DNA of 64,000 bases from Roseovarius indicus (GTDB taxonomy: Bacteria; Pseudomonadota; Alphaproteobacteria; Rhodobacterales; Rhodobacteraceae). Location of the stretch: assembly GCF_008728195.1 (NCBI RefSeq), contig NZ_CP031598.1:4526001-4590000 (forward strand), read 5' to 3'. Positions 36,152-45,377 of the stretch are shown here, piece by piece. Position 1 is the first letter of the stretch. Each line of letters begins with the position of its first letter. Both the position numbers and the translations under genes were made by a program. The notes beneath the pieces were generated by a model. That model was given only the letters and a program-made list of their open reading frames with translations. It did not search any database and was not told the origin of the DNA.

Positions 36152-37074
36152 GCGCGACCACCCTCACGGCGGCCGAGCAGGAATCGCGCCGCAAGCGCCG
36201 CCAGACCCGCCGCGCCCTGCTGGCCCCGGCGCTGCTCATCATCCTCAGCATCTCCATCCTGCCGCTCGGCATCACGGCCGTCTATTCCTTCCTGACGCCC
36301 GGTACCTATGGTGGCGTGATCTGGGATTTCACCCCCAACGCCTATATCCAGTTCCTGTTCGAGCGGGACATCTTCGACGGCACCCTCCAGTTCAGTGACT
36401 CCTACCTGACCATCTACATGCGCTCGATCGGGCTGGCCTTCGGCGCCACCATCGGCGCCCTGCTCATCGGCTTCCCCACGGCTTACTTCATCGCCACCAA
36501 GCCACGCGAACAGCGTAACTTCTGGCTCTTCCTGATCACCCTGCCGTTCTGGACCAACCTGCTCATCCGCACGTACGCGATGCTGCTGATCCTGCGCGAC
36601 GAGGGGCTCATCAACCTGGGCCTCATGGGCATCGGCGTGATCGATCAGCCGCTGTCGATCCTCTACACCGATACCGCCGTGTTCATCGGCCTGATCTACA
36701 CCTACCTGCCCTTCATGGTGCTGCCGCTCTACGCTAGCCTCGAAAAGCTCGACTTCCGGCTGGTCGAGGCGGGCTACGACCTCTACGCCAACCGCTTCCG
36801 GGTGCTGCGCCATATCATCGCCCCGATCGCCAAGCCCGGCATCATCGCCGGCTGCATCCTCGTCTTCATCCCCGGCCTCGGCGCCTACATCACCCCGGCC
36901 CTGCTGGGCGGCGGCAAGCAGCTGATGATCGGCAACATGATCGCCATCCAGTTCGGCTCGTCGCGCAACTGGCCCTTCGGCTCGGCCGCCGCGCTGATCC
37001 TGATGGCGCTCGTGGTCATCGCCCTGCTGATCTATGCCCGCGCCGCCACGAAGGGAGGACGCGCCCATGGCTGA
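36148..37074 (+). CDS. polyamine-type ABC permease (PotB/PotH-like)
   Basis: A 308-residue permease starting [11 protein letters not shown], with a basic tail (RRKRRQTRR) before six predicted membrane helices (first [25 protein letters not shown]). The EAA-type loop is [22 protein letters not shown]. The ATG overlaps the ATPase stop by 4 bases. The preceding frame is open but lies within the ATPase gene. Confidence 0.94.
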   Translation: MSATTLTAAEQESRRKRRQTRRALLAPALLIILSISILPLGITAVYSFLTPGTYGGVIWDFTPNAYIQFLFERDIFDGTLQFSDSYLTIYMRSIGLAFGATIGALLIGFPTAYFIATKPREQRNFWLFLITLPFWTNLLIRTYAMLLILRDEGLINLGLMGIGVIDQPLSILYTDTAVFIGLIYTYLPFMVLPLYASLEKLDFRLVEAGYDLYANRFRVLRHIIAPIAKPGIIAGCILVFIPGLGAYITPALLGGGKQLMIGNMIAIQFGSSRNWPFGSAAALILMALVVIALLIYARAATKGGRAHG

Positions 37075-37924
37075 CACCCCTCCCCTCGCTGCCGGCGCCA
37101 CGGCCCAGTCGGGCCGCCGCAAAATCCGCGCCCGCGATCTCAAGGCGATGCCCGGCTTCAAGACCGTCGGATGGGCCTGCGTCTTCGCACTCTACATGCC
37201 GCTGATCGTGTTGATCGTCTTCTCCTTCAACGACAACCGCTCTGTGGTGAAGTGGACGGAGTTCTCCCTGCGCTGGTACGCCGCCGCATTGGAAAACGAA
37301 GGCACCCGCAACGCCGCCTGGATGTCGGTCAAGGTGGCGGCAGTCGCGACCTTCTTCTCGACCATCGCCGCCACGATGGCCGCGCTGGCCACCACCCGCA
37401 CCACAGCCTTCCGCGGGCAGGGGCTGGTCTACGGCATCATCAACCAGCCGCTGATGATCCCCGAGATCGTGACCGCCATCTCGACCCTGTCGCTCTTCTC
37501 GCTGATCAAGCAGCTGACTGGCATCACCGGCGTGGGCTACCTGATGGCGGCGCATACCGCTTTCTGCATCCCCTTCGCCTACATGCCCATCCGCGCCCGG
37601 CTCGAAGACATGACCCTAACGCTCGAACAGGCCGGCGCCGACCTCTATGCCACCCCGTGGCAGACCTTCCGTCACATCACCCTGCCCCTGCTGATGCCCG
37701 GCATCCTGGCCGGGGCCATGCTGGCCTTCGTCGTCTCTCTCGACGACGTGATCATCACGCTGATGGTGGCGGGCCCGGGCGAGACCACCTTGCCCATCTA
37801 CATCCTCGGCGCCCTGCGCCGGGGTATCACGCCCGAGATCAACGCGGTCTCCACCATCCTTGTCGGGGTGTCGGTGCTGCTCGTGCTCGTGCTCTTCCTC
37901 GTCCAGGGGAAAATGAAGAAGTAA
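37067..37924 (+). CDS. polyamine-type ABC permease (PotC/PotI-like)
   Basis: A 285-residue permease starting [17 protein letters not shown] precedes the ATG, which overlaps the previous gene by 8 bases. Six predicted helices; the segment after the first contains SFNDNRSVVKWTEFSLRWY, typical of PotC/PotI permeases. The EAA loop is LEQAGADLYATPWQTFRHITLP and the SLDDVIIT motif is characteristic of the family. Confidence 0.94.
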   Translation: MADTPPLAAGATAQSGRRKIRARDLKAMPGFKTVGWACVFALYMPLIVLIVFSFNDNRSVVKWTEFSLRWYAAALENEGTRNAAWMSVKVAAVATFFSTIAATMAALATTRTTAFRGQGLVYGIINQPLMIPEIVTAISTLSLFSLIKQLTGITGVGYLMAAHTAFCIPFAYMPIRARLEDMTLTLEQAGADLYATPWQTFRHITLPLLMPGILAGAMLAFVVSLDDVIITLMVAGPGETTLPIYILGALRRGITPEINAVSTILVGVSVLLVLVLFLVQGKMKK

Positions 37925-37956
37925 CCAAAAACCAAACCAACCGGAGGTATCAACCA

Positions 37957-38988
37957 ATGACAACAACACTGAAGGCCCTCACGGCCGCCACGGCGCTGGC
38001 GCTCGTCGGCGGTGCGGCCCTCGCCGAGGGCGAGCTCAACATCTACAACTGGGGCAACTACACCAACCCCGAAATGATCGAGAAGTTCGAGGAAGAATAT
38101 GACGTCACCGTCAACCTCGACAGCTACGACTCGAACGAAACCATGCTGGCCAAGGTTCAGGCCGGCAACACCGGCTATGACGTGGTCATGCCCGGCGATT
38201 ACATGGTCAAGGTCATGATCGGCGAAGGTCTCCTGGCCGAGGTGAAGCCCAACGAAATGGAGAACTTCGAGAACGTCGACCCGAAATGGGTCGATGTCTG
38301 GTGGGACGAAGGCCGCAACTACTCGATCCCCTACCAGTGGGGCACCACCGCCTTCACCGTAGACACGGCGGTCTATGACGGTGACATCAACACCCTCGCC
38401 CTGCTGTTCGATCCGCCTGAAGTGCTTCAGGGCCGGATCAACATGCTCAACGACATGAACGACGTCATCAACGCCGGCCTGCGCTACCTCGGCTATGGCC
38501 GCTGCAACGGCAACGAAGAGGAAATGCGCGAAGTGCTCGAGCTGCTGCTCGCCGCGAAAGAGCATTGGCGCACGATGGACTACTCGACCATCGAAAAGCT
38601 GACCTCGGGCGATGTCGACCTGTCGCAAAACTGGAACGGCGCCGCCATGCGCGCCCGGATGCAGCGCCCGACGCTGCAATACGCCTACCCCAAGGAAGGC
38701 TTCACCGGCTGGATGGACAACGTCGCCGTCCTGGCCGACGCGCCGAACATGGAGAACGCCAAGCTCTTCATCAACTTCATGATGGACCCGGAAAACGCGG
38801 CGATGACCTCGAACTTCGCCCGCTACGCCAACGGCATCCTAGGTTCCGAGGAATTCATGGATGAAGAAATGCTGACCGCGCCCGAAATCGTCATGCCGGA
38901 CGACGCCCCGGCCCCCGACTTCGTGCAGCCCTGCCCGCAGGAAGTGGTCGACCTCTACAACAAGGTCTGGACGCGTCTGAAGCAGTAA
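37957..38988 (+). CDS. periplasmic polyamine-type binding protein (PotD/PotF-like)
   Basis: A 343-residue solute-binding protein. A signal peptide (to about residue 23, ALA-EG) precedes ELNIYNWGNYTNPEMIEKFEEEY, the typical opening of spermidine/putrescine-binding proteins. DSNETMLAKVQAG and YDVVMPGDYMV form the hinge region. Conserved aromatic and acidic residues (WGTTAF, NWNGAAM, GFTGWMDNVAV) fit the diamine cage, although GEAL-type changes alter specificity in relatives. CGGAGGT gives strong initiation. A very stable stem follows the stop. Confidence 0.93.
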   Translation: MTTTLKALTAATALALVGGAALAEGELNIYNWGNYTNPEMIEKFEEEYDVTVNLDSYDSNETMLAKVQAGNTGYDVVMPGDYMVKVMIGEGLLAEVKPNEMENFENVDPKWVDVWWDEGRNYSIPYQWGTTAFTVDTAVYDGDINTLALLFDPPEVLQGRINMLNDMNDVINAGLRYLGYGRCNGNEEEMREVLELLLAAKEHWRTMDYSTIEKLTSGDVDLSQNWNGAAMRARMQRPTLQYAYPKEGFTGWMDNVAVLADAPNMENAKLFINFMMDPENAAMTSNFARYANGILGSEEFMDEEMLTAPEIVMPDDAPAPDFVQPCPQEVVDLYNKVWTRLKQ

Positions 38989-38999
38989 CGCTGTCCACC

Positions 39000-39026
39000 G
39001 GGGCGCGCGGCCCGTCCGCGCGCCCC
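39000..39026 (+). other. 11-bp GC stem after binding-protein gene
   Basis: GGGGCGCGCGG (39000-39010) pairs perfectly with CCGCGCGCCCC (39016-39026) around a 5-base loop, 12 bases after the stop at 38988. No U-tract follows, so it probably protects the binding-protein message or attenuates readthrough into the hydrolase gene at 39054. Confidence 0.65.
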
Positions 39027-39053
39027 AACTTCAAGGCAATCCGAGGAAAAATC

Positions 39054-40289
39054 ATGACGGCCCGACCCACGCCCCCCGCACCCGCAGGCGTGCCTCTGAC
39101 GGCGCGTGCCCAGGGCATCATGCAGGGCTTCCCCCCGCCCCCCGACAAGCGCCCTTCCCTCCTCAACTGGGACCTCCCGCCCTACAACCGGTGGAGCTTC
39201 CAAAACATGCACCGCCTGTTTCCCACGGCGGATGTCTTCCGCGGCACCGGCCCGGAAAGCGACCTGCGCGACGACCCGGCCGATCTCGACAACACCCCCG
39301 TCACCGTTGAAAGCGGCGACACGCTCGACCTCTCCCATTTCCTCCAGACGGCCTATGCCGACGGCATTCTCGTCATGCATCGCGGCCGCGCCGTCTATGA
39401 ACGCTATTTCAACGACATGGCCCCCCACAGCCTGCACCTGTCGCAATCGGTTGCGAAATCCGTCACCGCGCTGGCCGCTGGCGCGCTCTGGGGCAATGGC
39501 CTGCTCGACCTCGACGCGCCGCTCGCCGACTTCATCCCCGAGCTGAAGGACAGCGGCTATGCCGACGCCACGCTCGATCATGTGCTCGACATGCGTTCCG
39601 GCGTTCGTTTCACCGAAGATTACAACACCCCCGGCAGCGACATGACGCAGATCGACATCGCCTCGGGCTGGCGCCCCGCCGACCCGGCCAAGGGCCGCCC
39701 CACGATCCGCGAGGTCATCCTCTCCCTGCCGAAAATCCGCCCCCACGGCGGCGACTTCGACTATCGCTCGATCGAAACCGACATGGTCGCCTGGGTGATG
39801 GAACGGGTCACGGGCGACGATCTCGCCTCGCTTCTCAGCGCCCGAATCTGGCAGCATATCGGCGCCAGCCGCGATGCCAATTTCACCGTCGACGAAGACG
39901 CCACGGCGCTGGCCGACGGGGGCTTCAACGCCACCCTGCGCGACTATGCCCGCCTCGGCCAGCTTGTCCTCGACGGCGGCCGCGCGGGCGACAGCCAGCT
40001 TGTTCCGCAGGCATGGATCGACCAGATGCGCACCGGCGATCCCGCCATCTTCGGCCCGCCCTGGTCCGACAACTTCCCCAACGGCGCCTATCGCCGCTTC
40101 TGGTGGATCCGCGATGCCGATCGCGGCGATATCTGCGCCCGCGGCGTCTTCGGCCAGTTCATCTATGTCGACCCGGACAGCGACCTCGTGATCGCCCTTG
40201 TCTCAAGCTGGCCCGACTACCTGATCAGCGACTACACCCGCAACACCATGCGCGCCTTCGACGCCATCCGCGACGCGCTCGGCGCCTGA
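39054..40289 (+). CDS. serine-hydrolase of the beta-lactamase/NylB fold
   Basis: A 411-residue class-C beta-lactamase-fold hydrolase without a signal peptide. The SxxK motif is Ser132-V-A-Lys135 in LSQSVAKSV and the third catalytic residue is likely Tyr237 in FDYRSIETD, the arrangement of 6-aminohexanoate-dimer hydrolase NylB and related amidases/esterases. A cytoplasmic place and a position after a polyamine-type importer suggest cleavage of an imported amide or ester, not antibiotic resistance. GAGGAAA precedes the start. It lies 65 bases after the binding-protein gene and 26 bases before the amidohydrolase gene. Confidence 0.88.
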   Translation: MTARPTPPAPAGVPLTARAQGIMQGFPPPPDKRPSLLNWDLPPYNRWSFQNMHRLFPTADVFRGTGPESDLRDDPADLDNTPVTVESGDTLDLSHFLQTAYADGILVMHRGRAVYERYFNDMAPHSLHLSQSVAKSVTALAAGALWGNGLLDLDAPLADFIPELKDSGYADATLDHVLDMRSGVRFTEDYNTPGSDMTQIDIASGWRPADPAKGRPTIREVILSLPKIRPHGGDFDYRSIETDMVAWVMERVTGDDLASLLSARIWQHIGASRDANFTVDEDATALADGGFNATLRDYARLGQLVLDGGRAGDSQLVPQAWIDQMRTGDPAIFGPPWSDNFPNGAYRRFWWIRDADRGDICARGVFGQFIYVDPDSDLVIALVSSWPDYLISDYTRNTMRAFDAIRDALGA

Positions 40290-40315
40290 CGACAGACGAT
40301 AAAGGGAGGGATGAC

Positions 40316-41974
40316 ATGACAGCCGATCTCATCATCACCGGGGGCAAGATCCTCACGATGGAGGGCGACCGGCCCCGCGCCGAGGCCATCGCCATCAACA
40401 GCGGCTATATCGACGCCATCGGCGATGCCGCCGATATCGAGGCACTCGCCGGCCCGGACACGCAGTGGATCGACGCCAACGGCGCCACCGTCCTGCCCGG
40501 CTTCATCGAAAGCCACATGCACCTGCTGATCGGCGGCTGCGAATTGCTGAACATTCAGCTCGACGGCGCCAGCGAACCCGCCGAAATCCGCAAGCACGTC
40601 CGCGCCTATGCGTCCGAGCATCCCGACCTGCCGCTCATCATGGCACAGGCCCCCGATTACGCCGTCTTCGCCGACAGCCCCCCGCGCGAGGTGCTCGATG
40701 CCATGCTCCGCGACCGCCCGCTGGCGATGATGGCCCATGACCACCACACCGTCTGGGCCAACACCATCGCGCTCGAGCAGGCCGGCCTCATCAACGGTCT
40801 CGAAACCTCCCCCGGCCACGAGGTGGTGATGGGCGACGACGGTCTCGCCAACGGCGCCCTGCTCGAACCCGAGGCCTATAGCCCCGTCCTCCGCCTCGCC
40901 GGACAGGAACGGGTTGGCCTCGGCCTCAACACCGGCCGCAACCCCGACCCGTGGCCCACCGAAGACGAGCGCGAGGAAGACCTCAAGCACCTCAAGCGCG
41001 GCCTCGACCACGCCGCCCGCCACGGCATCACCTCCATCGTCAACATGGACGGCAACCCTTACCTGCTCGAGCTGCTCTCAGAACTTCGCTCGCGGGGCGA
41101 GCTTCAGGTGCGCGTCCGCGTCCCCTTCCATTTCGTCCCCGACATGGAGGTGGCCGACCTCGAGACCGCCAAGGCGATGCACGAAAAATGGAACGACGAC
41201 TGGCTCGCCTCCGGTTTCGTCAAGTTCTTCATGGACGGCGTCATCGACAGCCGCACCGCCTTCATGAAGAACGACTACCCCGGCCAACCGGGCTATCGCT
41301 CACACGGCCGCTTCGAGGCCGACCGTTTCGCCGACCTCGCCACGCGGGTCGACGCGATGGGCCTGCAGATCGCCGTCCACTCCATCGGCGACGCCGCCAC
41401 CCAGCGCGTGCTCGACGGCTACGCCGCCGCCCGCAAGGCCAACGGCGACACCGGCCCGCGCCACCGCATCGAACATCTCGAACTGGTCGCGCCCGAAGAT
41501 TTCGAGCGCATCGGCGCCATGCGCATCACCGCCTCGATCCAGCCGCCCCACGCGCCGGGCACCTGCGGCCTGCCTCTCGAGCCGACGCTGACCAATATCG
41601 GCCGCGACCGCTGGGAGGACGCCTTCGCCTGGCAACGCCTTGCCCAGGCCGGCGCTCCCATCGCGCTCGCCTCCGACTGGCCGGTCTCCGACATCTCGAT
41701 CATCCGCGGCCTCCACGCCGCCACCACCCGAGACGCCTGGACAGACGACGTCCCGAACCACCGCTTCACCCTGAACGAGGCGCTCGCGGGCTACACCATC
41801 GGCGGCGCCTGGGCCGAGGGAACCGACACGAAGAAAGGTTCGCTCGCCAAGGGCAAGCTGGCCGATGTCGTCGTCCTCGACCGGGATATCGAAGCCATCC
41901 CGCTCGACGAGCTCGACAAGACCCAAATCGCCGCGACAATCTGCGGCGGCAAGGTCAGCTTCAGGGCCGGCTGA
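40316..41974 (+). CDS. metal-dependent amidohydrolase (YtcJ-like)
   Basis: A 552-residue amidohydrolase_3 protein. The N-terminal sandwich (ADLIITGGKILTMEG) leads to the metal-binding HxH in PGFIESHMHLL; further ligand-like histidines occur in VHSIGDAA and RHRIEHLEL, and the aspartate in LASDWPVSD. The C-terminal strand GSLAKGKLADVVVLDRD completes the fold. Members hydrolyse C-N bonds in formamides, cyclic amides or N-acyl compounds. The ATG at 40316 follows GGGAGGG. It probably acts with the serine hydrolase and importer on one nitrogenous substrate (inference). Confidence 0.9.
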   Translation: MTADLIITGGKILTMEGDRPRAEAIAINSGYIDAIGDAADIEALAGPDTQWIDANGATVLPGFIESHMHLLIGGCELLNIQLDGASEPAEIRKHVRAYASEHPDLPLIMAQAPDYAVFADSPPREVLDAMLRDRPLAMMAHDHHTVWANTIALEQAGLINGLETSPGHEVVMGDDGLANGALLEPEAYSPVLRLAGQERVGLGLNTGRNPDPWPTEDEREEDLKHLKRGLDHAARHGITSIVNMDGNPYLLELLSELRSRGELQVRVRVPFHFVPDMEVADLETAKAMHEKWNDDWLASGFVKFFMDGVIDSRTAFMKNDYPGQPGYRSHGRFEADRFADLATRVDAMGLQIAVHSIGDAATQRVLDGYAAARKANGDTGPRHRIEHLELVAPEDFERIGAMRITASIQPPHAPGTCGLPLEPTLTNIGRDRWEDAFAWQRLAQAGAPIALASDWPVSDISIIRGLHAATTRDAWTDDVPNHRFTLNEALAGYTIGGAWAEGTDTKKGSLAKGKLADVVVLDRDIEAIPLDELDKTQIAATICGGKVSFRAG

Positions 41975-42004
41975 CGGCAACAAACACAGGGAATCGCCCG
42001 ATCC

Positions 42005-42101
42005 GGGCTGGCCACGCCAGCCCGTGCGCCAGCGCGCATTTCGGGTTGATCCCGCCGTAAACCTCTGGAAAACCGGACTCTCCGACCAATCTTTTGATTG
42101 G
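42005..42101 (+). other. two stem-loops upstream of mrpA
   Basis: GGGCTGG-N5-CCAGCCC (42005-42023) and CCAATC-TTTT-GATTGG (42086-42101) lie in the 186-base gap between the amidohydrolase stop and mrpA. Neither is followed by a U-tract. The first may be a weak terminator or 3' stem; the second may lie in the mrp leader. Confidence 0.4.
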
Positions 42102-42160
42102 GGGCTTTCATCAGGGAATGACCCGTATATTGTCGGTTAGACCTATTGGGACAGGTGAAG

Positions 42161-45025
42161 ATGTCGTTATTTCTGATTGTCGCACTTCCATTCCTGGGCG
42201 CGCTTCTGCCCGGGCTGATGATCCGCGCCGGGCGTCAGGCGTGCGGCCTGGTCACCTTCCTCGTGACGCTGACCGCCTTTCTCGGGCTGATGACCCACCT
42301 GCCCACGGTGATGGCCGGCGAAACGGTGACCGCGCGGCTCGACTGGATGCCGTCCCTCGGGCTCAACTTCAATCTCTTCGTCGACGGGCTGGGCCTGTTC
42401 TTCGCGTCCCTGATCCTCGGCATCGGCCTGCTGATCATCACGTATGCCCGCTTCTACCTCTCGCGCGACGACAACATGGGCGAGTTCTACACCTACCTCC
42501 TGCTCTTCCAGGGTGCGATGGTGGGCATCGTCCTGTGCGACAACATCCTGATGTTGCTCATTTTCTGGGAGCTGACCTCGCTCTCCTCCTTCCTGCTGAT
42601 CGGCTATTGGAAACACCTCCCCGAAGGCCGGCAGGGCGCACGCATGGCTTTGGCCGTCACCGGTATGGGCGGACTCGCGATGATCGGTGGCATGCTCCTG
42701 CTGGGCAATATCGCCGGTAGCTACGACCTCACCGTCATCCTTCAGCACCGCGAGGAAATCCAGGCCTCACCCTACTACATGCCGGCGCTGATCCTGATCC
42801 TGCTGGGCTGCTTCACCAAGTCGGCACAGTTCCCCTTCCACTTCTGGCTGCCGCACGCCATGGCCGCGCCCACGCCCGTTTCGGCCTACCTGCACTCGGC
42901 CACCATGGTAAAGGCCGGCATCTTCCTGATGGCCCGCCTCTGGCCGGTGCTTTCCGGCACCGATGCGTGGTTCATCCTCGTCACCGGTGCGGGGTTGGTG
43001 ACCATGGTGATCGGCGCCATCGTGGCGCTCTTCAAGAACGACCTGAAGGCGCTTCTGGCCTTCTCGACCGTCTCGCATCTCGGCCTCATCACCATGCTGC
43101 TGGGCACCGGCACCCCCTTCGGCGCCATGGCGGCGGTGTTCCACATCCTCAACCACGCCACCTTCAAGGCGGCGCTCTTCATGTCCGCCGGCATCATCGA
43201 CCACGAGGCCGGCACCCGCGACATCACCCTGCTGGGCGGCCTGCGCAAGCTGATGCCGGTCACCTTCGTGATCGCCACCATCGCCTCGCTCTCGATGGCG
43301 GGCATCCCCTTCCTAAACGGCTTCCTGTCGAAGGAAATGATGCTCGAGGAAACCACGCACACCACGCTCTTCGGCAACCCGATGCTGGTGCCAGTGCTGG
43401 CCACGATCGGCGCGCTCTTCTCGGCGGCCTATTGCTTCCGCTTCATCGCCCACACCTTCCTCGGCCCCGAGCGGGATGACTACCCCGGCCACCCGCATGA
43501 TCCGGGCTTCGGCATGTGGGGCCCGCCGGCGCTGCTCGTCATCCTCGTGGTCGCCATCGGCGTCGCGCCCTTCCTCGCCGAGCCGCTGGTCAAGACCGTC
43601 ACCGCCGCCGTCCTCGGCGGTGCAGCCGAACTGCCCGATGCCCACCTGAAAATCTGGCACGGGGTCACCCCGGCGCTCTGGATGTCGGTCATCGCGGTCG
43701 CGGGCGGCATCATCCTGCTGCTGATGTTCAAGCCGCTCTCCCGCGCCTGGGCCGCCGCCGGCCCGCCCTTCGCCAAGTCCATCTACGACGGGATCATCGC
43801 CATGCTGGTCAGCATTGCCCAGGTGATCACGGGGCGGCTGCATGACGGCTCGCTCACCCGCTACGCGGCGATCTTCACGGTGACCGTCGTCGCGGTCACC
43901 GCGCACGCCTGGATGTCCGGCACCGTCAGCCCGCCCAGCCGCGAGGGTCTGTCGATCGAACCCGTGCCGATGACCGCGTGGATCCTGCTCGTAACAGCCA
44001 CCGCCGTGCTGCTGCGCTATCACCGCAACCGCTTCCTCGCCCTGATCCTGATGGGGGTCGTGGGCCTCGTCGTGTCGATGGCCTTCGCCTATCTCAGCGC
44101 GCCCGACCTTGCCCTGACCCAGCTTTCAGTCGAGGTGGTCACCATCATCCTGCTGCTGCTGGCGCTCAACTTCCTGCCGCGGCACACACCGGTGGAAAGC
44201 ACGGCAGGGCGCCGCCTGCGCGACGGGGTGATCTCGGTCGGCGCCGGTGTCGGCGCGGCGGCGCTCATCTACACCATGATGCTGCGCGACTTCGTCGAAC
44301 CGTCGATCTCGGGCTACCACCTCGAGAACTCCTACAAGGGTGGCGGCGGCACCAACGTCGTCAACGTGATCCTGGTCGACTTCCGTGGCTTCGACACGTT
44401 CGGCGAGATCATCGTGCTCGGCATCGCGGCCCTGATCATCTACGCCATCACCGAGGCGCTGCTCTCGGGGCCGGTCCGCGCCCGCCTGCTCAACCGACCC
44501 GTAGAGGACGTGGCCGGCGACGCGCACCCGATGATGATGGTCGTCGTCACCCGCGTGATGATGCCCGTCATCCTGCTGGTCGGCGTCTACATCTTCCTGC
44601 GCGGCCACAACGAACCGGGCGGCGGCTTCATCGCCGGGCTGGTCGTGGCCATCGGCGTGGTGATGCAATACATGGCCTCGGGCTTCGCCTGGGCCTCGGC
44701 CCGGCAGCGGTATCCCTATCACGGCATCATCGGCACCGGCGTGCTGGTGGCCGGGCTTACCGGCATCGGCGCCTGGTTCTTCGGCGCCGAATTCCTCACC
44801 TCGGCCTTCGGCTACTTCCGCATTCCGCCGTTCCAGGAATTCGAACTGGCCACCGCCATGGGCTTCGACCTTGGCGTGTTCCTCTGCGTCGTGGGCGCGG
44901 TGATGCTGTCTCTGGAAAGCTTCTCGCGCCTTGCCCGCCGCAGCGATACCGAGGTCAGCGAATACGCCATGGATATCGACCCGTCGCGCGACGACGCACC
45001 GCAAACCACCGGAAAGGAGGGCTGA
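42161..45025 (+). CDS. mrpA: Mrp cation/proton antiporter subunit A (fused MrpA-MrpB)
   Basis: A 954-residue membrane subunit. The N-terminal two-thirds is NuoL-like (FWELTSLSSFLLIGYW, KSAQFPFHFWLPHAMAAPTPVSAYLHSATMVKAG), with the proton-channel lysines and histidines of Complex-I antiporter subunits. The C-terminal third (from about 770) is an MrpB domain (FLRGHNEPGGGFIAGLV), so A and B are fused as in group-2 (Pha-type) Mrp systems of rhizobia. AGGTGAAG precedes the ATG at 42161; an upstream TTG at 42146 is less likely. It starts the mrpABCDEFG operon, which exports Na+ or K+ for protons. Pairs of motif segments exceed the 20-residue limit only if joined; they are at about residues 130-145 and 225-255. 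Confidence 0.96.
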   Translation: MSLFLIVALPFLGALLPGLMIRAGRQACGLVTFLVTLTAFLGLMTHLPTVMAGETVTARLDWMPSLGLNFNLFVDGLGLFFASLILGIGLLIITYARFYLSRDDNMGEFYTYLLLFQGAMVGIVLCDNILMLLIFWELTSLSSFLLIGYWKHLPEGRQGARMALAVTGMGGLAMIGGMLLLGNIAGSYDLTVILQHREEIQASPYYMPALILILLGCFTKSAQFPFHFWLPHAMAAPTPVSAYLHSATMVKAGIFLMARLWPVLSGTDAWFILVTGAGLVTMVIGAIVALFKNDLKALLAFSTVSHLGLITMLLGTGTPFGAMAAVFHILNHATFKAALFMSAGIIDHEAGTRDITLLGGLRKLMPVTFVIATIASLSMAGIPFLNGFLSKEMMLEETTHTTLFGNPMLVPVLATIGALFSAAYCFRFIAHTFLGPERDDYPGHPHDPGFGMWGPPALLVILVVAIGVAPFLAEPLVKTVTAAVLGGAAELPDAHLKIWHGVTPALWMSVIAVAGGIILLLMFKPLSRAWAAAGPPFAKSIYDGIIAMLVSIAQVITGRLHDGSLTRYAAIFTVTVVAVTAHAWMSGTVSPPSREGLSIEPVPMTAWILLVTATAVLLRYHRNRFLALILMGVVGLVVSMAFAYLSAPDLALTQLSVEVVTIILLLLALNFLPRHTPVESTAGRRLRDGVISVGAGVGAAALIYTMMLRDFVEPSISGYHLENSYKGGGGTNVVNVILVDFRGFDTFGEIIVLGIAALIIYAITEALLSGPVRARLLNRPVEDVAGDAHPMMMVVVTRVMMPVILLVGVYIFLRGHNEPGGGFIAGLVVAIGVVMQYMASGFAWASARQRYPYHGIIGTGVLVAGLTGIGAWFFGAEFLTSAFGYFRIPPFQEFELATAMGFDLGVFLCVVGAVMLSLESFSRLARRSDTEVSEYAMDIDPSRDDAPQTTGKEG

Positions 45026-45026
45026 G

Positions 45027-45377
45027 ATGGAACTGCTTCTTGCAAGCGCCGTCGGCGTTCTCACCGCAGCGGGGGTCTACCTCGTCCTGCGCCTGCGCAC
45101 CTTCCCGGTGATCGTGGGCACCGCCTTCCTGTCCTACGCGGTCAACGTCTTCCTCTTTGCCTCGGGCCGCCTCGCGGTGCACCTGCCGCCGGTCCTGAGC
45201 GACGATGCCACCGCCTACACCGACCCGCTGCCACAGGCGCTGGTGCTGACGGCGATCGTGATTTCCTTCGGGATGACGGCCGTCGTGGTGATGGTGGCGC
45301 TCGGCGCCTATCTCAGCTCCGAGGACGACCATATCGACGACCAGCCGCAAGCCGGTGACGAGGGGGCGCAGTCATGA
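45027..45377 (+). CDS. mrpC: Mrp antiporter subunit C (NuoK-like)
   Basis: A 116-residue membrane protein with three predicted helices and a short acidic tail (EDDHIDDQ). TAIVISFGMTAVVVMVAL is the conserved NuoK/MrpC third helix. AAGGAGG lies just upstream, and the ATG comes one base after the mrpA stop. The stop overlaps mrpD by 4 bases. Confidence 0.95.
   Translation: MELLLASAVGVLTAAGVYLVLRLRTFPVIVGTAFLSYAVNVFLFASGRLAVHLPPVLSDDATAYTDPLPQALVLTAIVISFGMTAVVVMVALGAYLSSEDDHIDDQPQAGDEGAQS

Noticed and set aside
39054..40289. Beta-lactamase resistance gene
   Set aside because: No signal peptide, and the SxxK/Tyr layout and context fit a cytoplasmic NylB-like amidase or esterase.
42005..42101. 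Rho-independent terminators before mrpA
   Set aside because: Two hairpins exist but neither has a following U-tract.
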